Positions 53,018-61,908 of a stretch of DNA of 64,000 nt are shown here, piece by piece. The stretch comes from DTU018 sp029550685 (GTDB taxonomy: Bacteria; Bacillota; Syntrophomonadia; Syntrophomonadales; Syntrophomonadaceae). Position numbers and translations under genes: made by a program. Numbering within the stretch: position 1 is the stretch's first letter; every line of letters starts with the position of its first letter. Below the pieces are notes generated by a model that saw only the letters and a program-made list of their open reading frames with translations, was not told the origin of the DNA and ran no database searches. The DNA is taken from contig DAONVO010000002.1 of NCBI GenBank assembly GCA_035412805.1, positions 3,611 to 67,610 of the forward strand, in the 5' to 3' direction.

Positions 53018-53506
53018 CTAAGAGGGTGTTTTCATTGGCGGAACTATGTACACCTCATCACCCCTAAAGTCAAAATAATCGCTTAGTTTCCAGTAAATGC
53101 CCCGGCTGAGGCGGGTATCAGCCGGCCATCGATAGCTTATATAAGGGACATCCCCTTTGAAATACACCCGGGTTTCCTCTTTTAATTCGTATTCCTGCAA
53201 ATCATGAAATACCAGCTTTATGGTACCGTCTTCGGTTTCTTGTATGCCTGTGGCATAAAAAGGCACATCCTCTACATCGATATCCGCCGTTTCATTGCCT
53301 AATACTATCCTGTATGTGCCATCCTCTTTTCTGTCTATGTTAACCGCCAGCACATTAACAATATTGCGACGGAACATCTCCGCATTATTAAAATACCATT
53401 TACCATCCCTGCGGATTACTATTTCACTCACTACTGGGACCTCCCTTCCTCCTTCATCATATTCTAATAAGGTTATCCAGCCGGGGCTATTTTTCCTGCT
53501 AATCAA
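53018..53506 (-). CDS. DUF1285-like protein
   Basis: The 162-residue protein fits the DUF1285 pattern: EIVIRRDGKWYFNNAEMFRR, then LAVNIDRKEDGTYRIVLG and IDVEDVPFYATG. DUF1285 is best known from Proteobacteria and has no firm function. The start is uncertain: TTG 53506 has no good ribosome site, while GTG 53431 lies eight bases after GGGAGG, but would drop PGWITLLEYDEGG, which looks like real protein. It is monocistronic, with no signal peptide. Confidence 0.7.
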   Translation of the reverse strand: MISRKNSPGWITLLEYDEGGREVPVVSEIVIRRDGKWYFNNAEMFRRNIVNVLAVNIDRKEDGTYRIVLGNETADIDVEDVPFYATGIQETEDGTIKLVFHDLQEYELKEETRVYFKGDVPYISYRWPADTRLSRGIYWKLSDYFDFRGDEVYIVPPMKTPS

Positions 53507-53621
53507 GCAATAAAAAGGGCCCGGTCTTAATATTTACTTAATCGATGTTGTATTATGTCACCGGATAAGCAAATAATTTCAAGACCTGACCCTGTTGTTG
53601 ATTCGTTAATAATTTAACCCT

Positions 53622-56297
53622 TTATAAGTTCTGGGCTGGTTTGAACTGGCGGGAGCGGTTATAGATTTGTTCAATATCCTGATCGGTGACCTCTCGCCCA
53701 TTCATGACCAGTCCTGCCAGGCTGAACCCGTGTTTTTCCCCTAAGCTGCGCAAATAAGCCACAGTTTCCAGGGGCAATTTCGTGCCAATACTAAAATGCT
53801 GGTAGTTTCCTTCCAAAGCCAGCAGCACCGTTTCCGACAGGCAAGCCAGGCTGACTCCCTCCCGGTAGCCAAAATTGGGGCCAAAAGATATGTTGTCCGG
53901 ATACTGTACCAGCCCGCCTTCCAGGACCAGAACATCATTTCTCTGCTCATATACTTCCGGAGAAACGTCGGCTGGCCGGGCTACATCGCAAACCACACAA
54001 CCAGGACGCAAATGCCGTGAGTATATTAAATAATCAGGAGCGTTACTGGCTGCAACTATCAGGTCACACAGCGGCAGGGACTCATCCAGGCTGAGGCTGG
54101 TGGCAACCGGGATCTCCAGGTTTAAGTACTCGGCACATTTCTGTACCCAATCTGGAGAAAATTTGCCCTCATGATAATCTTTTAATAGTTGCTCAGACTG
54201 CAGGTCACGGCACTGAGACAATCTCTGCAGGACATTTTTCAGCCAGCCTGCCAGACCGCTTTCCACCCCTCTAGCCAATCTGTCCTTGGCATAGGAAAAC
54301 AGATCATTATGCAGGGAGCGCAAACGGTTGCGGCTGCTGGTAGGATGCTGGGCATTGCCCACCAGAATTATATTGGCCACCTGTTCGGACAGCAGCAGAG
54401 CACAAGCCCGGCCAATGGATCCGGTAGCACCTACCACCGCTCCTTGTGCCTGAGCAATATCTATATGCAGCTTCTCTGCTCCCCGGTACAGGGCTTCCAT
54501 AGCCATAAGTACTGTGAAGCTGTTGCCGCTGGTTATGGCTACATTACGATCAGTCACTGAACGTCCTCCCCGGGTAACTACTGATGTTAAGGCACCCAAG
54601 CCTACTATACCGGCACCCAGATCACGCCCCATATCTACTGCCTCACCTATCACTTGAACCACTTCTTCCCGGGGCAGCGACATTATCTGCCGGGCACCAT
54701 ATGGTACTCCGATCAGCCAGCCTTCAGCCGTGTCTCCACTGCGGGAACGAATGACCGGCATATGACAGACCATCCCTGCCTCTGCAGTCTGACACTGCCA
54801 ATCCAAAAGCTGGTTCAGTTCGTTCCTGGTAAACCGCACAAAGGAAGGGTTGTTAGCAATAACATCCTCGGGGCCGGGATAATGGATTATAAAAGCAAAT
54901 TTATGAGCAGGTTTTTCTCCTTCTTCCAATGAAGAGGCCTTGATTTTGCGGCTGGAAGACCGGTAATCAACTATATTTTCAGGGCGGGAACAGTCACCTA
55001 TCAGGAAACGATACAGCAGAGCATAATCCCGGCAGGATAAAATCCGGCAAACCACTTCCAGGGCCTCCATAACCCGATCAATTTCTTCTATCGTGATAGT
55101 AAGGGTAGGCTCCAGCCGTAATGTCATAGGATTGTTTAAGAAAGGAGCCAGGCGAATGTGGTAAACGTTAAGGAGATATCCGGCAATCAAAGCCGTGAAC
55201 CCGCTTCGATCACAGAGATAGGCCATATCAAAAGATCCGCAGTCATCCAAGTCATAGAACTCTATACCCACCATCAAGCCCTGGCCGCGGACCTCTTTAA
55301 TTATGTCGGGATATGACTCACCCAAGCGCAGACACCGTTCTAACAGGTATTCACCCTTGGCCGCTACCTCCCGGATAAGCTTCTGGTCATCTTTCAGCAG
55401 TTCATCCAGCACCGCGCTTCCAACCACACAGGAAAGATTGTTGTTGGCGAAGGTGGAACTGTGCAAAGAACCAAAATCATCATTATAAACCCGGGGCGAA
55501 CTTATGCATACCCCCAGGGGAATCAGTCCTCCCCCCAGAGCTTTGGCCAGCAGAAGCACATCAGGTTCAATACCTTCATGCTCACAGGCAAACATTTTAC
55601 CGGTGCGGCCTAAGCCGGTCTGTATCTCATCCAAAATAAAAACCACTCCATGCTGCCGGCAGAGACTTTGCACCTCTCGCAAATACCCCGGTCGGGCAGG
55701 TACTATTCCTCCCTCTCCCTGCACCGGTTCAACTATGAAGGCGGCTATATCGGAATTTTTTCCCAAAACCTCTGCCAGAGCCTTCGCATCATTAAAAGGA
55801 ATACGCATAAAACCAGGTACGGGGGCTCCAAAGGGAGTTTGATATACTTCTCTTCCGGTAGCAGACAATGCTCCCAAGGTCTTGCCATGAAAGCTGCGCT
55901 CGGTAGAAACAATCGTCATCCGTCCGGTAGCAGAACGTGCCAGCTTTATAGCTGCTTCTACCGCTTCCGTGCCACTTTGGCAAAAGGTACAATAGCATAA
56001 ATCTCCCGGAGTAATTTGGGCCAGCTTATTAGCCAGACGCAGTGCCTCACCCGGCAAGGAAGGCTGCACCAAACTGGGGATTTGCTGGGTTCTTACTCTA
56101 TCCAGAGCCTGCCATATAACCTCAGGATTATAACCAAAAGGTACTGCTCCATACTGAGCAATAAAATCCAAATAACGCTTGCCCTCTCTATCAATTAAAT
56201 AACTGCCCTGACCCGATACATAGTCTTTGTCCAGGTAAAAAGTCTGTAAAAGTTTGGCCAGAGTTGGGTTTAACAGGTCTTTACGCAGTGTAGTCAT
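53622..56297 (-). CDS. fusion protein: class III aminotransferase + long-chain acyl-ACP reductase-like domain
   Basis: The 891-residue protein has two catalytic parts. Residues 1 to about 430 are a class III PLP aminotransferase: SFHGKT near 135, ILDEIQTGLGRTG with Asp223, and PLP Lys252 in LLLAKALGGG. After a linker (about 440-465), residues about 466-891 resemble the cyanobacterial acyl-ACP reductase (AAR): GLGALTSVV, TSGNSFTVLMAMEAL, the NADPH loop GATGSIGR at 623-630, LVLEGGLVQYP and SLACLSETVLLALEG, where Cys819 aligns with the acyl-carrying Cys of AAR. It could turn an acyl thioester to aldehyde and then amine, or the reverse. The ATG at 56297 follows AAGGAGG. Confidence 0.85.
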   Translation of the reverse strand: MTTLRKDLLNPTLAKLLQTFYLDKDYVSGQGSYLIDREGKRYLDFIAQYGAVPFGYNPEVIWQALDRVRTQQIPSLVQPSLPGEALRLANKLAQITPGDLCYCTFCQSGTEAVEAAIKLARSATGRMTIVSTERSFHGKTLGALSATGREVYQTPFGAPVPGFMRIPFNDAKALAEVLGKNSDIAAFIVEPVQGEGGIVPARPGYLREVQSLCRQHGVVFILDEIQTGLGRTGKMFACEHEGIEPDVLLLAKALGGGLIPLGVCISSPRVYNDDFGSLHSSTFANNNLSCVVGSAVLDELLKDDQKLIREVAAKGEYLLERCLRLGESYPDIIKEVRGQGLMVGIEFYDLDDCGSFDMAYLCDRSGFTALIAGYLLNVYHIRLAPFLNNPMTLRLEPTLTITIEEIDRVMEALEVVCRILSCRDYALLYRFLIGDCSRPENIVDYRSSSRKIKASSLEEGEKPAHKFAFIIHYPGPEDVIANNPSFVRFTRNELNQLLDWQCQTAEAGMVCHMPVIRSRSGDTAEGWLIGVPYGARQIMSLPREEVVQVIGEAVDMGRDLGAGIVGLGALTSVVTRGGRSVTDRNVAITSGNSFTVLMAMEALYRGAEKLHIDIAQAQGAVVGATGSIGRACALLLSEQVANIILVGNAQHPTSSRNRLRSLHNDLFSYAKDRLARGVESGLAGWLKNVLQRLSQCRDLQSEQLLKDYHEGKFSPDWVQKCAEYLNLEIPVATSLSLDESLPLCDLIVAASNAPDYLIYSRHLRPGCVVCDVARPADVSPEVYEQRNDVLVLEGGLVQYPDNISFGPNFGYREGVSLACLSETVLLALEGNYQHFSIGTKLPLETVAYLRSLGEKHGFSLAGLVMNGREVTDQDIEQIYNRSRQFKPAQNL

Positions 56298-56314
56298 ATA
56301 TATCCTCCTTGTTG

Positions 56315-56376
56315 TGCACATATTTGTGCATCATCCCGAACTATAACCATTGTATAGATAATTGCCTGCTTGTCAA
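56315..56376 (-). promoter_or_regulatory. promoter and palindromic operator of the fusion gene
   Basis: Minus strand: TTGACA (56376-56371), 16 bases, TACAAT (56354-56349). The palindrome TGCACA TATT TGTGCA (56315-56330) lies about 12-27 bases after the expected start, just before the ribosome site, and could hold a repressor. Confidence 0.65.
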
Positions 56377-56511
56377 TGTGGCATACCCATTTTGGCTTGT
56401 AAGATTCTCATCCCCTAAGTAATCAACTTGCATATCGTACATATTTAACGTGGATTAGGGGAAAATTAGTTTAATACTGATTGGGCTTGATGAAAAGGAG
56501 GTGCACCAAGA

Positions 56512-56655
56512 TTGGCTGATAATGAATTAAAGACAGAAGATGGTTATGATATTGGTACCTTTCACTTCTTAAAGACTGGATGGTGGATATTCCACATAGT
56601 AGTGATCGCTGCCGTTTTCTATCTGGGATATTTATTTGGTGGTAATGTTTTTTAA
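56512..56655 (+). CDS. small membrane protein (47 aa) divergent from the fusion gene
   Basis: The reading starts at TTG 56512, eight bases after AAGGAGGTG, and encodes a short acidic head (ADNELKTEDGYDIGTFHF) and one membrane helix (WWIFHIVVIAAVFYLGYLFG). It runs toward the hdr/flox operon and ends just before that operon's terminator. The ribosome site and the aromatic-flanked helix make it credible. It has no known family; a membrane anchor for a soluble complex is one possibility. Confidence 0.65.
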   Translation: MADNELKTEDGYDIGTFHFLKTGWWIFHIVVIAAVFYLGYLFGGNVF

Positions 56656-56685
56656 ATTTATAAAGGGGCTCTTGAAGTGAGCCCC
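56655..56685 (-). terminator. intrinsic terminator of the hdr-flox operon
   Basis: On the minus strand GGGGCTC pairs with GAGCCCC (56685-56665), followed by TTTATAAATTTAAAA. It lies 12 bases after the floxA stop. Confidence 0.75.
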
Positions 56686-56696
56686 TGGTGGTCTTA

Positions 56697-57533
56697 CTAC
56701 CATTCCGGAGGTAGTTTTTTAAGTTGAGCCAGGTTAAATACCGGACCGTCCAAACATATATACTCACTGCCGATGTTGCAGCGTCCGCATTTGCCGATAC
56801 CGCATTTCATGCGCATTTCCAGAGTGGTGATCACCTGTTCATCACTGTAGCCCATCTTTTCTAAAGACTGTAAACAAAACTTTATCATAATTGGCGGCCC
56901 GCAGATCACGGCTATGGTACCCTCGGGATTGGGATTGAGTTCTTCCAGATAGGCTGGCACAAATCCCACATGACCGTCCCATCCTTCTTCAGGATTATCG
57001 ATAGTAACGTAAACCTGGGTGTCTTTCTGCTGAGGCCACTTCTCGAACAATTCATCCTTGAAACATAAATCCGCAGCACTGCGGCTCCCGTATAGGATAG
57101 TTATTTTGCCAAAGTCGTCCCGGTGTTTAAAGCAATATTTGATAAAAGAACGTAAGGGTGCCAGTCCAATACCGCCGGCAATAAACAGCATATCCTTGCC
57201 CTTACACTCTTCTACCGGAAAGCCATTGCCATAAGGGCCGCGCACTCCTAGTTTCTGGCCTACTTCAATCCTGTGCAGTTCATCAGTCATTAACCCGGTA
57301 CGTTTGATGGCGAATTCCAGGTGATCATTCTCTTCCTGCCAGGAAACTGAAAACATGCCTTCCCCGACTGGAATCAGAGAAACCATGGCTAACTGGCCTG
57401 GCATAACATTGAAAGGTACGCCGCCTTTCTCACTGCGAACATAAAAATTCTTTACGTCAGGGGTCTCATCAATGATTTTTACTACTTCGACGATTCCCGG
57501 TACCAGTGGGTTTTCACAGCTGCAATTATGCAC
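56697..57533 (-). CDS. floxA: FloxA/FlxA: FAD- and NAD(P)H-binding oxidoreductase subunit
   Basis: The 278-residue protein is of the ferredoxin-NADP reductase/PyrK/AsrB type: FAD-binding GVRGPYGNGFP, NAD-binding AGGIGLAPLRSFI and CGPPIMIKFCL, and a C-terminal [2Fe-2S] cysteine set in MKCGIGKCGRCNIG followed by CLDGPVF. In FloxABCD it is the NADH-oxidising end. Its start overlaps the floxB stop by eight bases, and it is the last gene of the operon. Confidence 0.92.
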   Translation of the reverse strand: MHNCSCENPLVPGIVEVVKIIDETPDVKNFYVRSEKGGVPFNVMPGQLAMVSLIPVGEGMFSVSWQEENDHLEFAIKRTGLMTDELHRIEVGQKLGVRGPYGNGFPVEECKGKDMLFIAGGIGLAPLRSFIKYCFKHRDDFGKITILYGSRSAADLCFKDELFEKWPQQKDTQVYVTIDNPEEGWDGHVGFVPAYLEELNPNPEGTIAVICGPPIMIKFCLQSLEKMGYSDEQVITTLEMRMKCGIGKCGRCNIGSEYICLDGPVFNLAQLKKLPPEW

Positions 57534-58542
57534 CGGTTTCCGCCTCCTTTACCGTATCAATAATCTTGATAATACTTACCCCACCCGGGCAAACCACAAT
57601 ACAGCGGCCGCAACCCGTGCAAAGTGGTCTGCCATATCGCTCCGTAAAAAATTGGAGCTTGTGCAGGAAACGGTTGCGGAATCTCTCCTTAGCTGCTTCT
57701 CGGGGATTATGGCCTCCGGCCATTTGGGTGTATTCACGGTACATGCAGGAATCCCAGCAACGGAAGCGATAGCCTTCATCGCCCCAGGCTTTAACCTGAA
57801 TGTCAAAACAATAGCAGGTAGGGCATAGATAAGTGCATATCCCGCAAGTCTGACAGGGCTCGGAAAACTTTTCCCACATGGGATCTTCAAACATGTCTTT
57901 AAGCTTTTCTGCAACACCTTCGTAATTGACCTTACGCAGGAACGGCTTTAAGGGGAACAGTTCCACCTCTTGCTCTTCTAATAAGTCTTCAATCTGTTTG
58001 GTTACCGCTTCGCCTTTTTCAGTTTTAACATCCCAAACATAACCGCCGTTTACTTCGCGCATGATAATATCCGCTGCTTCAGAATCAGTCGGGTTTACTC
58101 CCATGGATTCGCAAAAGCAGTTGGTCCCTGGATTATAGCAGGCATTGGCTATGATAGTAGTCTTATCCCGCCGCGCTTTATAGAACTGGTCTACATAGCC
58201 CTTGGTCAGAAATACATCGTCTAAATGTTCAATTCCCCTTACATCACAGGAACGAATGCCCATGATGATTTTGGGAGTCATCTCTTCAGCTTCCACATCA
58301 ATCTTTATTTCCTGACCTTCCTGGCTGAAACTGTACATCTTTTCAGTCTGCGGCAAAATTACATGTTTGGGGGACTGGTAAACATTCAAAATATCGAACA
58401 TAAGGTCGTCATAACCTTCATCATAGGTATTCCAGGAAAAGAAACCCGTCTGCTGTCCCCGCAACATGGGTACATACACATCGGCTTGCTGAGCCAGCCG
58501 GTCCAGAACCTGTTCTATTTTGCTCATTTTAAGCACCTTCAT
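57526..58542 (-). CDS. floxB: FloxB/FlxB: iron-sulfur electron-transfer subunit (AsrA-like)
   Basis: The 338-residue cytosolic protein resembles subunit A of anaerobic sulfite reductase. It has CQTCGICTYLCPTCYCFD near the middle and LCTGCGRCIVVCPGG near the C-terminus, for two [4Fe-4S] clusters, plus the N-terminal MGIRSCDVRGIEHLD motif. It carries electrons from FloxA toward FloxD and HdrA. It starts 11 bases after the floxC stop; a second in-frame ATG lies at 58527. Confidence 0.9.
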   Translation of the reverse strand: MKVLKMSKIEQVLDRLAQQADVYVPMLRGQQTGFFSWNTYDEGYDDLMFDILNVYQSPKHVILPQTEKMYSFSQEGQEIKIDVEAEEMTPKIIMGIRSCDVRGIEHLDDVFLTKGYVDQFYKARRDKTTIIANACYNPGTNCFCESMGVNPTDSEAADIIMREVNGGYVWDVKTEKGEAVTKQIEDLLEEQEVELFPLKPFLRKVNYEGVAEKLKDMFEDPMWEKFSEPCQTCGICTYLCPTCYCFDIQVKAWGDEGYRFRCWDSCMYREYTQMAGGHNPREAAKERFRNRFLHKLQFFTERYGRPLCTGCGRCIVVCPGGVSIIKIIDTVKEAETGA

Positions 58543-58553
58543 AATCTCACCCC

Positions 58554-59459
58554 TTACAGGAAATCATCCGGATCATTTTCCTTATAAACGCTTAATGGTG
58601 GTTTATTCCCCTCAACATATTCCATGCCCGCTTCATAAGGACCAAAGAACTCGTTTACATCTTTGATCAGCTTACGATTGATCAGCATTAACGGAATATT
58701 AACCGGACATACCCGTTCACATTCGCCACATTCAACACATCTTCCTGCCATATGGGAAGCACGTACCAGATGATACATAAAGTTATCGCTGATACTGGTC
58801 TCTCGTCCTACCCACTGGGGGCGGGTTTCATCAAAAATACAGGTCCGGCAGTTGCAGGCTACGCAGGCCTGACGGCAGGCGTAACAGCGAATACACCTGG
58901 ACAACATATCTTCGAAGAACCTATAACGCTCATCGGCTGACATCTGTTCTATTTCTGCAATACGGGCAAAGCGGTCAGTCTCTCCCCGAATGGGCTGTTC
59001 TTCTCCCACCATTTCATCATATATAACTGGATTAGGCTGGCGACAATCCAAGCATTTCGCTGCCAGACCATCCTCCGGAGTCTGTATCCTTTCAAAACCG
59101 GAGTGCTGTTTCATGGCCCGGAGCGGATCCTTAACTCCGTCGCAGGCAACTCCAATGATATATAAACGATCCCTCTTAATTTGGTTGTCTTCCAGGAGTC
59201 TCACTATCCCCCGGGAATCGCAGCCTTTGACCACAATAGCAATTTTCTCTTTACCATCCCGGTACCGCAGCAGACTGTTGGACAGGTTATGGATAGAGTA
59301 TTCGTCACAAACTATGCGACCGACCTCGTCAACGGTCCGGGCAATAAAGGGGATGGTCTGGTATTCATGATCGCCTTTTTCCCAGGCTATAACCATATCT
59401 ACTTGGCCATTTTCCAACAGCCTGGCGGCAATTTCACGAATCTCTTGCGTGTAGTTCAT
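58554..59459 (-). CDS. floxC: FloxC/FlxC: iron-sulfur electron-transfer subunit (AsrA-like)
   Basis: The 301-residue protein is a paralogue of FloxB: VKGCDSRGIVRLLEDN matches FloxB's RSCDVRGIEHL. Clusters are provided by CIRCYACRQACVACNCRTC and CVECGECERVCPVNIP. Its ATG shares one base with the floxD stop (TAATG), implying coupled translation. Confidence 0.9.
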   Translation of the reverse strand: MNYTQEIREIAARLLENGQVDMVIAWEKGDHEYQTIPFIARTVDEVGRIVCDEYSIHNLSNSLLRYRDGKEKIAIVVKGCDSRGIVRLLEDNQIKRDRLYIIGVACDGVKDPLRAMKQHSGFERIQTPEDGLAAKCLDCRQPNPVIYDEMVGEEQPIRGETDRFARIAEIEQMSADERYRFFEDMLSRCIRCYACRQACVACNCRTCIFDETRPQWVGRETSISDNFMYHLVRASHMAGRCVECGECERVCPVNIPLMLINRKLIKDVNEFFGPYEAGMEYVEGNKPPLSVYKENDPDDFL

Positions 59460-59893
59460 TATTTTGCCCCCTTCAGCTTATGGTTAGGACCAAGATTATT
59501 CACATCAGCCACCAACTTTTCCATGGTCTCCTGGAACTTGATTCCTTCCGAACCAGAAATCCAGGCAGTCTGATATCTCTCCGGCTCAATGCCGACATAC
59601 TCCAGCAAACTCTTCATAACCGTATGACGGCGCCGTTGATAGTAATTGCCACTACCATAGTGGCACTCGCCCGGGTGTCATCCCGATAGCAGAACGCCGT
59701 CTGCCCCCCGGTTAAAGGCTCTTAAAACCAACAGGGGGTCCATCCGCCCGGAACAAGGAGTACGAATAATGCGAACATCGGCTGGATAGTGCAAATGGTT
59801 CGATCCCGCCAGGTCCGCAGCGGCGTACGTGCACCAGTTGCAGGCAAATACTAGGACTTTAGGCTTCCAGGCCTTTTCCTGTTCTATAGACAC
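59459..59893 (-). CDS. floxD: FloxD/MvhD-like subunit, selenoprotein (in-frame TGA at 59678-59680)
   Basis: MvhD-type proteins hold a [2Fe-2S] cluster and pass electrons to HdrA. Read through the TGA, the gene gives 144 residues. The first half has VLVFACNWCTYAAADLAG and RTPCSGRMDP. Codon 72 is TGA in the context LLSG-Sec-HPGECHYGSGN, where homologues have Cys in GCHPGDCHY; methanogen VhuD has Sec in the same family. The frame stays open to TAA at 59459. The GTG at 59893 follows GGAGGTG and overlaps hdrA by ten bases. A hairpin 12 bases past the TGA is the likely SECIS. Confidence 0.93.
59647..59665 (-). promoter_or_regulatory. candidate SECIS hairpin in floxD
   Basis: On the minus strand TGCCACTA (59665-59658) pairs with TAGTGGCA (59654-59647) around TGG, beginning 12 bases after the TGA. 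Bacterial SECIS elements lie at this distance. It has G residues in the loop but no clear bulged U. Confidence 0.7.
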
Positions 59894-61869
59894 AGTGCAT
59901 CCACCTCCGCTACCAGTTGTTCATTAGTAAATCCCTTCAGGTTCAAAGCGGTCGTGCGGCAGGCCGGTAAACAGGCTCCGCAACCCTGGCACAGGCTGCT
60001 GTTCACTGCAGCTACCTGGCGGGTAAAGGGTCCATGATGACCGCGGTCTTTGATTTCCACCAGTGATAGTGCTTTGTAAGGACAAATCGGCACACACAGA
60101 CCGCATCCGGAACATTTACTGGTATCTACCTCAGTAATCATAGGTTCGGTAGCCAGCCTATCTTTGGAGAACAGACCACAAACCTTAACTGCAGCAGCAC
60201 TGGCTTGCGCTACTGTATCCGGAATGTCCTTGGGTCCCTGACAGGCTCCGGCTACATAAACTCCAGCGGTGAAAGTCTCTACCGGCTGCAGTTTGGGATG
60301 GGCTTCCTGGAAGAAGCCATCTTTATCGGTGGAGAAGCCGATGGTTTTAGCCAGTTCCTGGGCGCCTTCAGAAGGTACCATAGCGGTTGCCAAAACCACC
60401 ATATCCACTTCTACTTCCATAGGCATTCCTAAAAGGGTGTCTTCCGTTTTAAGAACTAATTTATCGCCCCGGGGATAAATCTTGCTTACTCGTCCCCGGA
60501 TATATTTGGCCCCAGCGTTCAGAGAACGCTGGTAGAATTCCTCGTAGTTCTTACCCGCAGTACGCACATCCATATAGAATACATAGGCTTCGCTGTCGGG
60601 AAGTTTGTCTTTTACCTGGTAAGCATGTTTGGCCGTATACATACAGCAGGCCCGTGAACAATAGCTCTTGCCCTTGGTATCATCCCGGGAACCAACGCAC
60701 TTAATGAAAGCCACGCTGTCCGGTACTTTGCCATCCGAAGGCCGCTGGATCTTGCCGCCGGTTGGTCCTCCTGAACTGACCAAACGCTCAAAGTGAAGAC
60801 TGGTAATTACGTCCGGGTATTTGCCGTAGCCGTATTCACCGTAGGCTTCTTCCCAGGGGAAGAGATCATAGCCGGTAGCCATAACAATGGCACCAACTTC
60901 TACGTCCACATACTGATCCTTGTCATCATAGCGGATCGCCTTAGTGGGGCATACTTTTTCACAGACTCCGCACTTGCCTTTGGTCAGCTTAGTGCAGGTT
61001 TCTGCTTCGATATACGGCTTGCCGGGAACTGCCTGTGGGAAGACTTTGTGTATCGAAGTCCTGTATCCCATTCCCAGATCAAACTCATTTTTTATCTTTT
61101 TACTGGGGCATTTTTCCCAACAGGTACCACAGCCGGTACACAAATCCCAGTCAACATACTTGGCCTTTTTCTTTATGGTAACGTTGAAGTTGCCGATATA
61201 GCCTGTTACTTTTACTACTTCTGCATAGGTTACCAGTTCAATGTTAGGGTGCTGTGCCACAGCAACCATCTTGGGGGTGCCTATTCAAGCAGCACAGTCC
61301 ATGGTGGGGAAGGTTTTGTCCAGCTGGGTCATCTTGCCGCCGATGCTGGCCTGCTTCTCCACCAGTATTACCTTATGCCCGGATTCAGCAATGTCCAGCG
61401 CAGCCTGCATACCGGCTATACCACCGCCAATTACCATAGCCTTCTTGGTAATAGGAATAGTGGAGACCTGCAGGGGTACATTCTTCAAGACCTTGCTAAC
61501 AGCCATGCGCACCAGATCCATGGCCTTTTTCGTCGCTTCCTCCCGGTCGGTATGAACCCAGGAGTTCTGCTCACGAATATTGACCATCTCGAACATATAT
61601 CCGTTTATGCCGCCAGCTTCCACTGCCTGCCGGAAAGTCTTTTCGTGCATACGCGGTGAACAGGAAGCAATAACTACCTGTTCCAGCCCTTGATCCTGGA
61701 TGGCGTTTCTCACCAGCTCCTGTCCCGGGTCGGAACACATGTATTTGTAGGTGGTAGCAAAAACCACCCCGGGGAGCTGTCTGGCATATTCGGCTACTTT
61801 TTCGGTGTCAACTGCGGATGCTATATTGGTACCGCAATCACACACAAAAACGCCTACCCGTTTTTTCAT
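59884..61869 (-). CDS. hdrA: HdrA, electron-bifurcating flavoprotein subunit, selenoprotein (in-frame TGA at 61285-61287)
   Basis: Read through one TGA, the gene gives 661 residues. It has an N-terminal domain with VFVCDCGTNI and SCSPRMHEKTF, FAD-binding MVIGGGIAGMQAALD, and ferredoxin motifs CTGCGTCWEKCP, CGVCEKVCPTKAI, CSGCGLCVPICPYKAL and CQGCGACLPACR. Codon 195 is TGA in FPTMDCAA-Sec-IGTPKM, where homologues have Cys; methanococcal HdrA has Sec at this place. HdrA bifurcates electrons at FAD between ferredoxin and the HdrB disulfide site. It lies between hdrB and floxD. A frameshift or pseudogene is unlikely because frame and homology continue exactly. Confidence 0.95.
61248..61267 (-). 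promoter_or_regulatory. candidate SECIS hairpin in hdrA
   Basis: On the minus strand GGUUGCUGUGGCACAGCACC (61267-61248) folds as GG-(U bulge)-UGCUGU / ACAGCA-CC with loop GGC, 17 bases after the TGA. The bulged U and loop GG resemble the E. coli fdhF SECIS (GGUUGCAGGUCUGCACC). Confidence 0.8.
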
Positions 61870-61908
61870 CTCCGTCTCCCTCCTTGCGGAACTTCCACGC
61901 AGTGTGAA

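Noticed and set aside
59678..59893. A 71-residue truncated MvhD-like gene ending at TGA
   Set aside because: The frame and homology continue past the TGA to a stop overlapping floxC, so it is treated as selenocysteine read-through.
60793..61659. 288-codon plus-strand frame opposite hdrA
   Set aside because: Antisense shadow of a clearly conserved gene; no recognisable protein features.
61285..61869. hdrA as two split genes or a nonsense pseudogene
   Set aside because: Only one TGA, at a known Sec/Cys position, with an SECIS-like hairpin; flanking sequence is intact.
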